Origin: Trichosporon coremiiforme
Lineage: Eukaryota > Basidiomycota > Tremellomycetes > Trichosporonales > Trichosporonaceae
Length of the DNA: 64,000 bases
Assembly: GCA_039545355.1 (NCBI GenBank)
Contig: BCJJ01000018.1
Coordinates: 806,001 to 870,000, forward strand
Direction of reading: 5' to 3'
Below the pieces are notes generated by a model that was not told where the DNA came from, did not search any database, and saw only the letters and a program-made list of their open reading frames with translations. Below are positions 11,301 through 21,146 of the stretch, in pieces. Made by a program: the position numbers and the translations under genes. Positions within the stretch are counted from its first letter, which is position 1. The number at the start of each line of letters is the position of its first letter.

Positions 11301-12166
11301 AGACTGCGCGTGAGGAGGCCGTTTACCTCCCTAGCAATACCGAATACATCGCGCGCAACAACGGCATGACACTGAAGGACGTTCACGACACGCTCACCTG
11401 CACTCCGTGGCTCGTCCTCGCTCACGGCTTCTTCGTCATGCTTCCCTTCATCATCCCGCTCGATCCTACTCGTCGCATCCTCGGACAGAAGTACAATCCG
11501 TCGCGTACTAAGACACCCGAGGGTGCCATCGGTCTTGCCGGTGTCATCGGTGCCATTTACCCCATCGCGTCTGCTGGTGGCTACCAGCTTCTCGGTCGCA
11601 CCCTCTCGACGTGGCAGCCGTGGTCGGAGAGCCACTCGCTGCTGACCAACTTTGACAGCATTCAGTTCTACCCGGTGTCGGAGGACGAGTTCGAGTCGAT
11701 CGAGCGCCAGTTCAAGGCGGGTGCATGGAAGCCGAAGAGCGAGAAGTCGACCTTCAAGATGAAGGACTATCTCGCGATGATCCACAGCAAGGCTGATGCG
11801 ACGAAGAAGTTCCGTGCCCAGCAGCGTGCCTGCTCGACTAAAATCGGCGAGGAGGAGGAGAAGATGTTCGCCGACTTCCTGAAGAAAAAGGCTGAGGACG
11901 AGGCTGCTGGCGTCAAGCCGAAGACGACGGCCGAGTTCCCCGGCGAACCGGTCACCAGCCCACTCTCCGCGAGTGTCTGGAAGGTGCTCGTCAAGGAGGG
12001 CGACATCATCGAGGACGAAGAGCAGCACGTTGTTGAGCTCGAAGCCATGAAGACTTCCGTCTTCGTTGCCGCCGGCGACGACATGAAGGGCAAGAAGGTC
12101 ACGGGCATCGCGGTCCAGCACGCTGACCCGGTCAACCCCGGCATGCCCCTCATTTACCTGGAGTAG
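8390..12166 (+). CDS. lamA: Biotin carboxylase-KipA-KipI-biotinyl fusion (LamA / urea carboxylase-like)
   Basis: Exons 8390-8704 and 8783-12166 encode 1,232 residues. Domain order: biotin carboxylase (about 15-470) with glycine-rich ATP loop near 177-184 and [14 protein letters not shown] near 311; KipA/AHS2 domain (about 482-780, [11 protein letters not shown] motif); KipI/AHS1 domain (about 826-1050, [11 protein letters not shown] and the [11 protein letters not shown] stretch); biotinyl domain (about 1165-1232) with the biotin lysine at about 1195 in LEAMKTS. This is the layout of urea carboxylase, but no amidase (allophanate hydrolase) domain is attached, unlike yeast Dur1,2. The neighbour is LamB, so the protein matches LamA of the Aspergillus lam locus. 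Likely role: ATP- and biotin-dependent step in gamma-lactam use. Urea or guanidine carboxylase is the alternative. A second ATG at 8429 is a possible start. Confidence 0.9.
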
Positions 12167-12449
12167 AGTGTCAGAAGTATCAAAGAAGTATTAGGTTTCC
12201 ATGGACGCATCATGCAATGATATTGTATCAGACCTTCAGAAGTTGTAATCACGTCTCTTGCTGCATTGCAGCACATGTGCACTCATTCCGGCCGTGTGCA
12301 GCAGGCGAGCGTCAGGATATCAGTCAACTCACCCACCATCCGCCACCAAGGGCACGCGGGACCAAACCACCACCGTCAGTCACCTCCACCGCGTATCTCG
12401 ACCCGATCGTCATCGACCTTCCTTCCAGCTCCTTCAGCTCTTCACAGCC

Positions 12450-13389
12450 ATGTCCGTCGACTACCACACCGGCGCGAGTGTGTCCAAGTGAGATTTTTTG
12501 TCTTAGACCCGAGCTAACTCCAGATCTCTCCCGAATCCGCCAGGATTCGCCGTCTCGGCTGCCGGTGGGAAGGTGAGCTTCTTGCAGTGCGAGTGTTAGC
12601 TGACGAGACCAGGTCGCGAGCGGAACGACGAAAAAGCAGAATGTCGGGAACGCGAATGAGCTCAAGCTGAAGAGGGCGTGGGAGATGGCGTTTGCGTGAG
12701 TGGTCTTGCTGAGCGAAGGCGCAAGGCACCTCTGCCGGGCTTCCAGTCTGCCTTCCTCATAGAGCTCCTTTGGCCAGTCTTCCGCGGTGTCCGTCCGTGT
12801 CACACGCCTCACTACGCCTCACCGTAATGGGCGAGGATTAGACTCTGAAGGCACCTGAATGATTGAAGGCCTGGAGAAGACCAGCTTGACAGTTTCTGGA
12901 TTCCAGCTGACACAACAGTCCCGCCAAGTCGCTCCCGATGCAGGCAATCATGCTCTACTTCTCCGGCAGCGGTATCCAGATCTTCTCCCTCGGCATGATC
13001 TTCATGCTCCTGACTGGTCCCATCTCCGCCATCTCGAATGTGTTCCGCGGTAAGTGTTCGAATTTCTGCCCTCATACTCTTCCCAATTACCCCTTGCCTT
13101 TACATTCCCCATCGAGCTGTGGGTGGATCGAATACGAAGCTGACACCCAGCGTTCGAGCCCCTCCGTACGACCAACTCGAAGGGCGAGCTGACGTACGCG
13201 CTCATCATCCCGCCGATGATCCTGTACGTTGCGTGCCAGCTCGCCGTCTTCAGTCTCGGCCTGTACAAGTGCTGGACGATGGGCGTGCTTCCCACAGGCC
13301 GTGCCGACTGGCTTCAGTTCGAGACGCGCCCCTCCCCGCCAGAGTGGAGTGCGGTGCGCGGCGCGGCTCTCAGCATGTTTGGCAAGTAG
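12450..13389 (+). CDS. EMC4: ER membrane protein complex subunit 4
   Basis: Five exons, 12450-12487, 12524-12572, 12613-12695, 12919-13049 and 13151-13389, give 179 residues. Conserved landmarks are RAWEMAFAPAKSLPMQAIML (joined across introns 3 and 4), a hydrophobic segment GIQIFSLGMIFMLLTGPI, a second segment YALIIPPMILYVACQLAVFSL, and YKCWTMGVLPTGRADWLQFE. EMC4 is a subunit of the ER insertase for tail-anchored and multi-pass proteins. Most exons are too short for simple ORF calling, but each junction restores the family sequence in frame. The third intron is 223 bases, long for this region. Confidence 0.93.
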
Positions 13390-13498
13390 GCATATGTTCC
13401 AGATAGAGTGGTAGTGTTACACGGTGATGCATGAGTCTGTATGAGTCCGGAAAATCTATGTGCTACGTGCTCCTATGTTCTCCTACGAGCTAGAACCA

Positions 13499-15297
13499 CT
13501 AGTCCAGGTCGTCGACCGACGTGCCCGCTGGCACGGTGCTGGGGATCGGTCCCGATTGCCCAATCATCTCCACTGCCGGCGGCGTGGGTGCCGGACTCGG
13601 CGTCGCAGAGGCAAACTCGAGTTTCTCGCTGAGCTCCTCCTTGCTCGGCGGCAGCTCTATCCGCTCATACACGAGCATGAACACGAGCCCAGCAGAGGCA
13701 GCGAGTTCCTCAGCGCCGACCTCCTCGACATCGGCATCAGACACCCGCAACCATCCCTTGCCAGGGACGCCGAGGGGCGCGCCCGGTTTCCGCCTGATCG
13801 CGACAAAGTGTCCGCTCGAGTGCGTGTACCCGTAATGCAGGATTGCGCTCTCCAGTCGGTAAATGACCCTCTGAGGGGCAGAACCTCCACTGAGGGCGGC
13901 AGCGACGCCGCCGACGCCGGACCCGGTGCCCGTCTGAGCCGGCTCGACGCCGCGGGACATGTGCGGCGCGAGGTCGAAGAAGATCGGGAAGCTCACGCGG
14001 GCAACCTTCTTCAGCAGCTGGCCGTAGGGCGTGTACTCGGAGCGGACGAAGTGGAAGCGCAGCGTCTTGGGCGCGCGCACGACGGCCGTCTCGCGCAGGG
14101 ACTCGGTGCGCACCGTCTCCCACTTTGCTGGCGCCTCTAGGGCCGGAACACCCGCCGCGAGCTGCTCCCTAAGCTGTTTCGCGACCACCGATGCGCTTGG
14201 TTCTGAGGGTCCCTCGGGGGATGCTTGGCCGTTCGCGGCCCCGTTTGGAGGCGAGGCCGCACCGTTCACGGGCGCCGAGGACTTGCCTTTTTTCTTTTTC
14301 TTCTTCTTCTTGTCCCCGGAGATTGGGGGGATGGCTGGGGCGGCGGGGAGCATCGCGGCGAGCTTCTCCTCTGCCGCGGCTCGCGCCTCGTATGCCGCCG
14401 CAGTCGCCCGCAACGTGCACATTTCGCACGTCACGCCGTCCAGTCGCTCGGGCGAGAGGTACTCCGTGATGCACTCGTCTAAAGTCGTGCTACCCTGTTG
14501 CTGTCAGTTTGGAAGGGACTGAGCTGACTCACAGATCGCGGGACGGGGAGCTCCATGCCGCCGAGACTGTCCATGCGCACGACGTCAGAATATCCGCACC
14601 GCCGGCATATTCTTCGCCGGGCGAGGAGTCCGTCCCACGGCGCCTGCAGGTCTTTCTCGGGTCGGTTCTGGGGCACTCGGCGAGCGGCGCCGTTCTTCAG
14701 CGCACGCAGGTCGAGACTGCTGAGATCCAGCGCTTGCCCGAGACCGCGAGTTCGCGCCACCTCCTTCGCCACCTTCATGGCCTCGTCTGAGACGGCCTCG
14801 GCGAGCACGACGAAGAGCTCGTGCGCGTCCTGCTGTTCCCGCGTTGCCAGGAGGCGTCTGACGGCCGGTAGCGGACTGAGGGCGGCGAGGAGCTGGTGCG
14901 GCCGTAGTGCCGGAGGCTGCTTAGCGTGACCCGTGTTTAGCCGCTGCAGCACATCGAGTACTGCATCAGTCACTGGCGTCGGGATGTCGGCGGCGGTCGC
15001 GAGCTGAATGATGCGCTCGAGATGAGTGCGCAGATGCGGGAGAGACGCCCACGCCTGCAGAACACTGTTCATGTAGCACAACGTGCCGCTGAGGTTGACC
15101 ATGCCCGGGTACCGGTCACCGGGCTCGTGTGCCGCTGCGCTAGCATCGGTGCCGCGCAGGGGCGACGCAAAACTTAGCGGACCCATGCCGTCGTCGCGCA
15201 GGATGGTCCACGCGTATCGCAGGTAGTAGGCGAAGAGGAGGGCGATGAGCAGGCCATACACGACGGTCGGGAGCACAGACAGCTCAAAGAAGGCCAT
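13499..15297 (-). CDS. Membrane-anchored ubiquitin-specific protease (Ubp16/USP30-like)
   Basis: Exons 15297-14533 and 14494-13499, 586 residues. One membrane segment near the N-terminus (about 7-28) precedes a USP catalytic domain. The Cys box is NLSGTLCYMNSVLQ with catalytic Cys74. A CxxC-type zinc ribbon is suggested by ICRRCGYSD and CEMC. The His box is near HYGYTHSSGHFVAIRRK, followed by the conserved GWLRVSDADV. An N-terminal anchor ahead of a compact USP core is the layout of yeast Ubp16 and animal USP30 on the mitochondrial outer membrane; location here is inferred. A run of eight lysines around 14283-14310 sits in a disordered insertion between the two halves of the catalytic domain. 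It converges on EMC4 with about 110 bases between stops. Confidence 0.88.
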
Positions 15298-15688
15298 GAG
15301 GTCCGCTCATATGCGGCTCGCCTTGGGTTGCAGGAGCGGGCTAGCCGTTTGTAAGCTTGCTTGGGGTCGGGCTTGTTTCGCTGGAGAGTCGCCGCTGTCG
15401 TATGCACCGAAACGGGACAACAAGGAGGGTGACAAGGCTAGGACGGTCGTGTGCTCGTCGGCGGCGACAGAGAGATGAGCGTGAGCGATGTGAGCGATGG
15501 CGACTGAAAGTGTTGGAAGGCAAGTGCAATAACGAAATCGGAAAACGCAAACGTCATGTTGGCCCAGCCTTATTAGTCTACCCCAGCAAGTGTGACGCCA
15601 GCCGACAACCAAAGTCACCCTCACCCCTTACCCCAGGCTGTTGATTGCATCCGTCCTTTGTTTGTCTCTGCATCGACCACCACTCGCC
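15298..15688. promoter_or_regulatory. Divergent promoter, ubiquitin protease / MZT1
   Basis: 391 bases between divergent start codons. A region with repeated GAGCGATG-like words near 15480-15500 is the only internal structure I notice. No coding sequence. Confidence 0.5.
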
Positions 15689-15989
15689 ATGCCAGACGAC
15701 AGGCTCCAGAACGCTCGCGAGACTCTGGACAGTGAGTTGGGTGACTGACGCGCAAACTGACCAGCAGCACTGCATGACCTGTCGCAGCTCCTCGGCACTG
15801 GTGCGTACGGCGACAATTGAGGTTCCTGCCAGCTGACTGACGACAGGTCTCGACAAGCAGACACTCTCCATCTGCGTCGGTATGATTGAAGCCGGAGCTA
15901 ACCCTGATGCTCTCGCTGTGAGTCAGTCTTACCAAGAACGAAACTGACGACAGGCTGTTGTGAAGGAGCTGAGGAAAGAGAAGGAGTAG
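15689..15989 (+). CDS. MZT1: Mitotic-spindle organizing protein 1 (MOZART1)
   Basis: Four very short exons, 15689-15731, 15768-15800, 15847-15917 and 15954-15989, join to a 60-residue protein. The match to MOZART1 is clear: ARETLDTLHDLSQLL, then GTGLDKQTLSICVGMIEAG, NPDALA and VVKELRKEKE. MZT1 binds the N-termini of gamma-tubulin complex proteins and is needed to activate and dock microtubule nucleation complexes at spindle pole bodies. Every intron has CTGAC just before the acceptor. The exon 2 acceptor could be one of two nearby AGs; I chose the one keeping the family spacing between Asp and Leu. No single exon exceeds 24 codons, so it is easily missed by gene finders. Confidence 0.93.
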
Positions 15990-16163
15990 GCTATGCCACG
16001 TCTCCGTTTGAGACGCGTCGCACGTTAACATGCCTTCTCTCTCGCATACTCTGCTTTTCCCACCTCTCCCACTCGGTCCCTGCGAACACACACACGTGTC
16101 TATACCTATACTGTTGTATCATTCTGCATACTGTACAGCATCTACTTTGATTTTACGAAACTT

Positions 16164-17163
16164 TTAGTCGTGCTTGCGGCTAACGGCGAGCGTGAGGGTG
16201 GAGGGAAGCTCGGTCTCGCCGACGGACGCGAGCAGCTGGATGCCGCCGATCGCCGCGACAGCGAGGAGGATGATAGTCCCGAAGAAGAGCGAGAAGTGGA
16301 CCGAGTAGTCCTTGGGGACGACTTTCTCCTTCTTCTTGAGCAGCTCAGCGAGCGTGTCACGCTTCCAAGGCGAGGTCTCGATGTCCTGCGATGACTCCTG
16401 CGGCATGACGACAAGCACAAGCGGGGAGGCATCGTCCATCGTCATCGCCTTGACGCCAGCGCGCACGCCAGAGGTAGCAGTCTCCCACAGCTCAGAACCC
16501 TTCTCGACGTCGAGGTGGACGCGAACGGCGTCCCAGTTGCGCTCCGTAGCAGACCACATCGAATCGGCGAGAGCAACGAGCGAAGCAAGCTCGTGAGAAA
16601 GGATCGATCCAGCGCCTGGGGTTAGCTCTACCTCCGGCGATAGTCAACTCACGAGAAACGGCGAAGTCAAGACTGGTCAGGACCTTGTGGACCTCGGGGA
16701 TGTCGGCGACCTTAGCGAGAGCATCACGAGCAGCATCAACGTAGGGAGCAAGAACTGAGGAGGCAGTCGAGGTGTCCATGGTGAATGCCGGCTTGGCGTC
16801 CTCGGGAAGGACGACTGCACGTCAGTCATCGCTAACAACACTCAACTCACCCTGGGCATCGACGCCCTCGACGATGACCACACGCGGCCTCTTATCGTGC
16901 TGCCAGACGTTCAGCAGATGTCCCCAAAGACCTTCATCCTGAGGAGTCGGGCGGCTCTCAACTCCATCTCCGAGGTGGTGCGCGATGACAACCTCAGCCT
17001 GCTCGGCGGTGAGTGACGGGGAGGAGGAAGAGTCGGAAGGCGGCGGGTACAGGTAGACCTGGGCCTGCTGCGCGAGCGCAAGCGGTGCGAGGAGCAGAAG
17101 GGACAGTCCTGGATAGTCAGCTGGTGTTCGACGGAGACAGCTGCTTTTGGGACGCTCACTCAT
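16164..17163 (-). CDS. Type I membrane protein with signal peptide, unknown function
   Basis: Exons 17163-17160 (only ATGA), 17108-16851, 16814-16653 and 16615-16164 give 291 residues. Splicing out the 51-base first intron converts a mediocre N-terminus into a textbook signal peptide, MRLSLLLLAPLALAQQ, which is the main reason for this model. The lumenal part contains an acidic/serine patch then TAEQAEVVIAHHLGDG; a C-terminal membrane segment (FFGTIILLAVAAIGGIQLLA) is followed by about 18 residues of tail. The topology recalls V-ATPase accessory proteins (Ac45, Big1, Voa1) and the fungal Vps3844-type proteins, but I see no diagnostic motif and do not assign a function. Confidence 0.75.
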
Positions 17164-17490
17164 AGTGGCTGCGGAGACCGGGATAGTTGTTGCGGCGATG
17201 ACAGCGGAGTGGCTGATGACGAGGAGTAACCGTCGGCCCAGGAGCGATCGCAGTCTGTCGCGTAATCGGATTCAAGACCGCATTAGGAAACTTGCCGGTT
17301 CTGGTCCCGTTCCTAATAAACATTAGAACTGACGGACAGACGCACTGATAGCCACGAGACCGCCAGGCACGAAGGGCCTCCGTCGTTGCCACCCAGAAAA
17401 TGTTGAATCTCGCCATGACGCAGATTCTACACTCTTCACCAACCTCATCCCTATCTCCGCCGGCATATCCGCTCGACTACTCCGCTCACC
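17164..17490. promoter_or_regulatory. Divergent promoter, type I protein / 629-aa protein
   Basis: 327 bases between divergent starts. An in-frame open stretch on the minus strand (17156-17416) lacks similarity I can recognise and probably is upstream sequence. Nothing else seen. Confidence 0.45.
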
Positions 17491-19380
17491 ATGAGCGCTC
17501 CAGGATTCAGAGCGCTGCGGCGCGTCTCGCTGCTCTCTGAGTACTGCGAGGCTGGTCCGTCACGACCGCGAACATTACGAACGAGCGCGGCGCTCGCAGC
17601 GAAACCGGCTCCGCTCCCCGGACAACTGCAGACGAAGCACAACAAGTCGCTCGGCGTCGAGGCGACCGACAACCCGAAAAGGCGGACGAAATACATGGCC
17701 GGTTCCCAGAAGCTCTCCTCGCAGTACAAAGTCCGTGAAGGGAAGACGAGGACCAAGGTCTTGTTGAACCAGATGCTCGATAGCGACACACTGCCCTGGG
17801 ACGTGCCGGGAGGGGACATGTACGCCGTCTCGGGTGCCGTGAACTGGTGTCTGTCCGACCCCTCCGGCAAAAGAGATCGTCTTGCGCTGCGCCTGGTGCA
17901 CACCCACCTCTCCTTGACGCTAGAGCCGACACCGCACACGGCGCGATATCAGGCATCGCGATCGCACCAGTATGCGTGGTTCATGTCGCAGTTCCTGCGT
18001 GCCGACGAGTTCACGGAGTCGCTGCACAAGAACGCGCAGAGCCTGCTGCAGCGGCAATTGACAGAGCGCGTCCCCCTCCAGCCGTGGATCGTGGGGCGAG
18101 TGCTCTCCGCCCTCCGGCCGCCGCTGAACGACATCCTCCCGCTCCTGCCGGAGCTCGACAGCCGGAACTACGCCTCCATGCTTCGACTAATGGTCCAGGA
18201 CTATGCGCCGCTACCGTCCGAGCTTCGAGAATACGTTGCGACGACCCAAGGCCCGGAGGGCGAATGGAGCTACGACGTCCTCGCCGCGCTCGTGTACTCG
18301 CACTTCCCTTCTCTCGACTTCCGCGGGGCTCTCGTTGCCCTTGGCGCCCTGCGCAGTAAGGCTCAGAAAGACAAGGCCGTAGCCCTCGAGAAGGGAGAGC
18401 CATGGCCGCCGACGGACGGAAGCCTCGACGTGCTGAAGAGTTCCTACACGGACGTGATGAGCCTCTGGTCTCGATCACGCTTCCACACGACGAAACGCAA
18501 CCCGCGCATAAACTCGGCGGTACCCTCGAAGCTGGCCGCGGACCTGGTGCAGCTCCTCCGTGCGGGCGAGGAGGAGGTGGAGCTGCCCCCGGGATTCCTC
18601 AACACGTGGTTCAACGCGGAGCGCATCGCGCAGAACGACGCTAACGTGAACAGGGTCTGGGAGTACATGTCGGGTAGCAGCATCGACGCGACGCTCGAGG
18701 GAAAGATTGCACGCCCCGTCGACCGTGACGCCATCATTGCCTTCCTCAAGTACCTCAAGGTACACAAGACGGAGGCGGAGCGGCACAACCTCCGCCCCCT
18801 GCTTGCGCACCTGCCGTTTCGGGACGGGAGCGTGCTCAACGCCTTCCTCGCCGTGCTCGGCGTGCATCCCGACCTGAACCTCGTTATCGCAATCCTACAG
18901 AGTGACCTCTACCTCGACCCGCGCGGCGTGGATCTCTGCTCGGCCGTCGTCATCTACCATCTGAGGAGCATCCTCGCGCAGCCCTGGATGACGAGGTCCA
19001 TCTTCGTCGACGGGTTCAAGTTCCCCACAGACTCGGGTGGGAGGGGTCTCAACATCAGCCTGCAGGAGTGGGACTGGGTCGCCAAATTGCTCGGACGACA
19101 GGGGACGCCGACGAGCATGCCCCTCAGCACGCCCACGGCCGAGCTCGAGGAGCGCGCAGACATCGATGTGAACCCGAGGGGAAGCAAGTGGTACGGACCC
19201 ATGTCGCGTGCTGTTGTTGGCAAGGACGACCTGGATGAGAAGGTGTCGAGCATCAGGCCTGCTCTGACGGAGGCGATCAGGCATGTTACCGAGATCCTGG
19301 CGAAGCGGGATGGTGTCGACCCCCTGGTCCTCCAGATGGACCTTGAGGAGGCGCAGCGTCTCATCAAGAGCGCCAACTGA
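17491..19380 (+). CDS. Intronless 629-residue protein, putative mitochondrial, unknown function
   Basis: One uninterrupted frame starting at 17491. The first 40 residues are rich in Arg, Ser and Ala and lack acidic clusters (ALRRVSLLSEY, PRTLRTSAALAAKP), which looks like a mitochondrial presequence. The rest is mostly helical-looking and unlike any domain I know. Regularly spaced helical stretches (for example LRPPLNDILPLLPELDSRNY and DRDAIIAFLKYLKVHKTEAE) could be degenerate helical repeats such as PPR-like units, so a role in mitochondrial RNA metabolism is conceivable; this is a guess from pattern only. Being intronless is unusual among neighbours. The antisense frames over it are shadows. 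Confidence 0.8.
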   Translation: MSAPGFRALRRVSLLSEYCEAGPSRPRTLRTSAALAAKPAPLPGQLQTKHNKSLGVEATDNPKRRTKYMAGSQKLSSQYKVREGKTRTKVLLNQMLDSDTLPWDVPGGDMYAVSGAVNWCLSDPSGKRDRLALRLVHTHLSLTLEPTPHTARYQASRSHQYAWFMSQFLRADEFTESLHKNAQSLLQRQLTERVPLQPWIVGRVLSALRPPLNDILPLLPELDSRNYASMLRLMVQDYAPLPSELREYVATTQGPEGEWSYDVLAALVYSHFPSLDFRGALVALGALRSKAQKDKAVALEKGEPWPPTDGSLDVLKSSYTDVMSLWSRSRFHTTKRNPRINSAVPSKLAADLVQLLRAGEEEVELPPGFLNTWFNAERIAQNDANVNRVWEYMSGSSIDATLEGKIARPVDRDAIIAFLKYLKVHKTEAERHNLRPLLAHLPFRDGSVLNAFLAVLGVHPDLNLVIAILQSDLYLDPRGVDLCSAVVIYHLRSILAQPWMTRSIFVDGFKFPTDSGGRGLNISLQEWDWVAKLLGRQGTPTSMPLSTPTAELEERADIDVNPRGSKWYGPMSRAVVGKDDLDEKVSSIRPALTEAIRHVTEILAKRDGVDPLVLQMDLEEAQRLIKSAN

Positions 19381-19550
19381 GTTATCTGAGAGCGGAGGAG
19401 AGTTGTAGCTGTTGTCACATTATGCATTGTCATTCGCATCTCAACGTCAGTGCGCATATTGATGCTCCGGGCAGATGATCTGCTTCCCCAGCGTGTCGCT
19501 CAAGTGAATATGGTGCATAATGTCTACAGGTGGTCGTGAAATGAATGTAA

Positions 19551-20696
19551 TTACAGAACTGCTGTTAGCTTGATGACTCTTAGGCATATATAGCTTACTG
19601 GCATTGACGATGTTGCCCGCAATGGCCGAGCCGAAACCGAATCCGGCGCCCGTGACGGCCGCGTTTCCGAGCTTTTGTTGTCAGCATGGAATGATGTGTG
19701 AGTTGAGAGGGGTTAGATGTTGATATTAGGTATGTCTCGCACAGAGAAGACGTGCGGCTGCCAACAGCAGACGTCCTTTGCTGGCGAGACACAAAGGTGT
19801 CGTCTAACGACGGTAGGCGTACTGAGGTTCAGATCCTTGTACGATGGAATACTCACCTGGCCGCCCATCTTGCCGAACTTGCCCTTCTTCTCCTCCTGGG
19901 GTTGGACGATGACCGTCTGCGGCTGCTGAGCCTGGTACGCCGGCGCCTGGTAGGCAGGCACAGGAGCGTACTGCTGGTAAGCGGGGCCACCGGCGGGCTG
20001 GCCGTAGGCGACGCCTCCAGGAGGCTGGTAGGTCGAGACGGCTGAAGTCGGCGCGGAGCTCTTCTCGCTCTTACTGAAAGTTAGCTGTAGCCTTCTTCCA
20101 ATCAGCTCACATCTTCTCCACATAGTTCGCTGGGAAGAGACCGGTCTTGGGAGCGCCCTCAACACGGCCGCGGAACCACTGGTCGTTGATCTCCTCGTCA
20201 ATGATGATGGTGTCACCAGAACGGAACTGGAGGTCGTCCGCTTCACCGCCCTGGTAGTCCCAAAGGGCACGGGCGCGGTTGACCTGGGGCTCAGGGGTCG
20301 ACCTCACCGGCAGCGAGGGGACCACAGCCTTCTCGTTGACGGTGGGCGAGGGGTTGGCGCTAGTGCCGTTAACACTGAGGGCGTTCATGGCATTCGGAAG
20401 GTCCGTGTCTGCTGTCAGCTTGAGGCTCAACTATTCCAGCGCCTCATCGTTCTCGGGCATGGTACCAAAGACGGCGCCTGTGGGAGTCCCAATGACGACG
20501 TAAAGTTATACGCACTGCCGGTGGAGGCCGCCGTGACCAGTGAAGGGAAGGTCGCGTATGGGTTCGGCAGCTTCGAGCGGATGACCTCGGCGTCCGCATG
20601 CGGAATGAGGCCCAGACTCTCAAGGAGCTGGACACTGGAGATGGTCTGCGCGATGAGATGAGAAGCCAGAGTCTGGCCGGGCTGTTGCTGGCTCAT
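19551..20696 (-). CDS. SH3-domain protein of the LSB1/PIN3 type
   Basis: Exons 20696-20432, 20408-20111, 20073-19857, 19671-19599 and 19558-19551, about 286 residues. After an N-terminal helix region comes one SH3 domain (ARALWDYQGGEADDLQF, then DTIIIDEEINDQWFRGR, ending FPANYVEKI), a Pro/Gln/Tyr-rich stretch, and a C-terminal LGNAAVTGAGFGFGSAIAGN motif ending IVNAIL. That Gly/Ala tail is shared with yeast Lsb1 and Lsb2/Pin3, which bind the WASP homologue Las17 and regulate actin patches. The last coding exon is only eight bases. The linker between exons 1 and 2 is uncertain because it is low complexity and two acceptors (20411 or 20408) are possible. Confidence 0.82.
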
Positions 20697-21146
20697 GCTG
20701 AATCGGGGTGTTGACGTGTGCCCTTCCTCAAGACGATTTGTTGTGACTGATTTTTGTTCGCGCGCTGGTGAGTTGTCACAGCTGCTCCAACGAGATTGCC
20801 GAGAAGTTGGTGACCAGAAGAATGAGTGTTACTGTCGCGCGCGCAGAGAATACGTTGTTGGTGTGTGAGAATGGAGAAGTAATCAAGGATGAGGTCAAAG
20901 TTACGGCCGAAGGCTAGGCGTGAACTGTGCGGATCGCATAAGTGGCAAACGGGACGGAACACACGTAGCCTGCTGCATTTCACGTGCTTGGCGTCGTACC
21001 AGACTCAAGTCTAGGGTGTCGTCCGCCGTTTCCTCGTCACAACATGACACTGACAATCACATCAATGCTGCGCACCTCTGCATGCTTCACTGATCTGCGC
21101 ACCACAATCGGTGGGAGTTTTATTTCGTTCCATAGCAATGCTATAT
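20697..21146. other. Intergenic, SH3 protein promoter and ADE12 3' end
   Basis: 450 bases between two minus-strand genes. No ORF, repeat or strong motif seen. Confidence 0.5.

Noticed and set aside
9371..12121. Long minus-strand ORFs (414 and 489 codons) inside lamA
   Set aside because: Shadows of the biotin carboxylase fusion; no domain or believable composition of their own.
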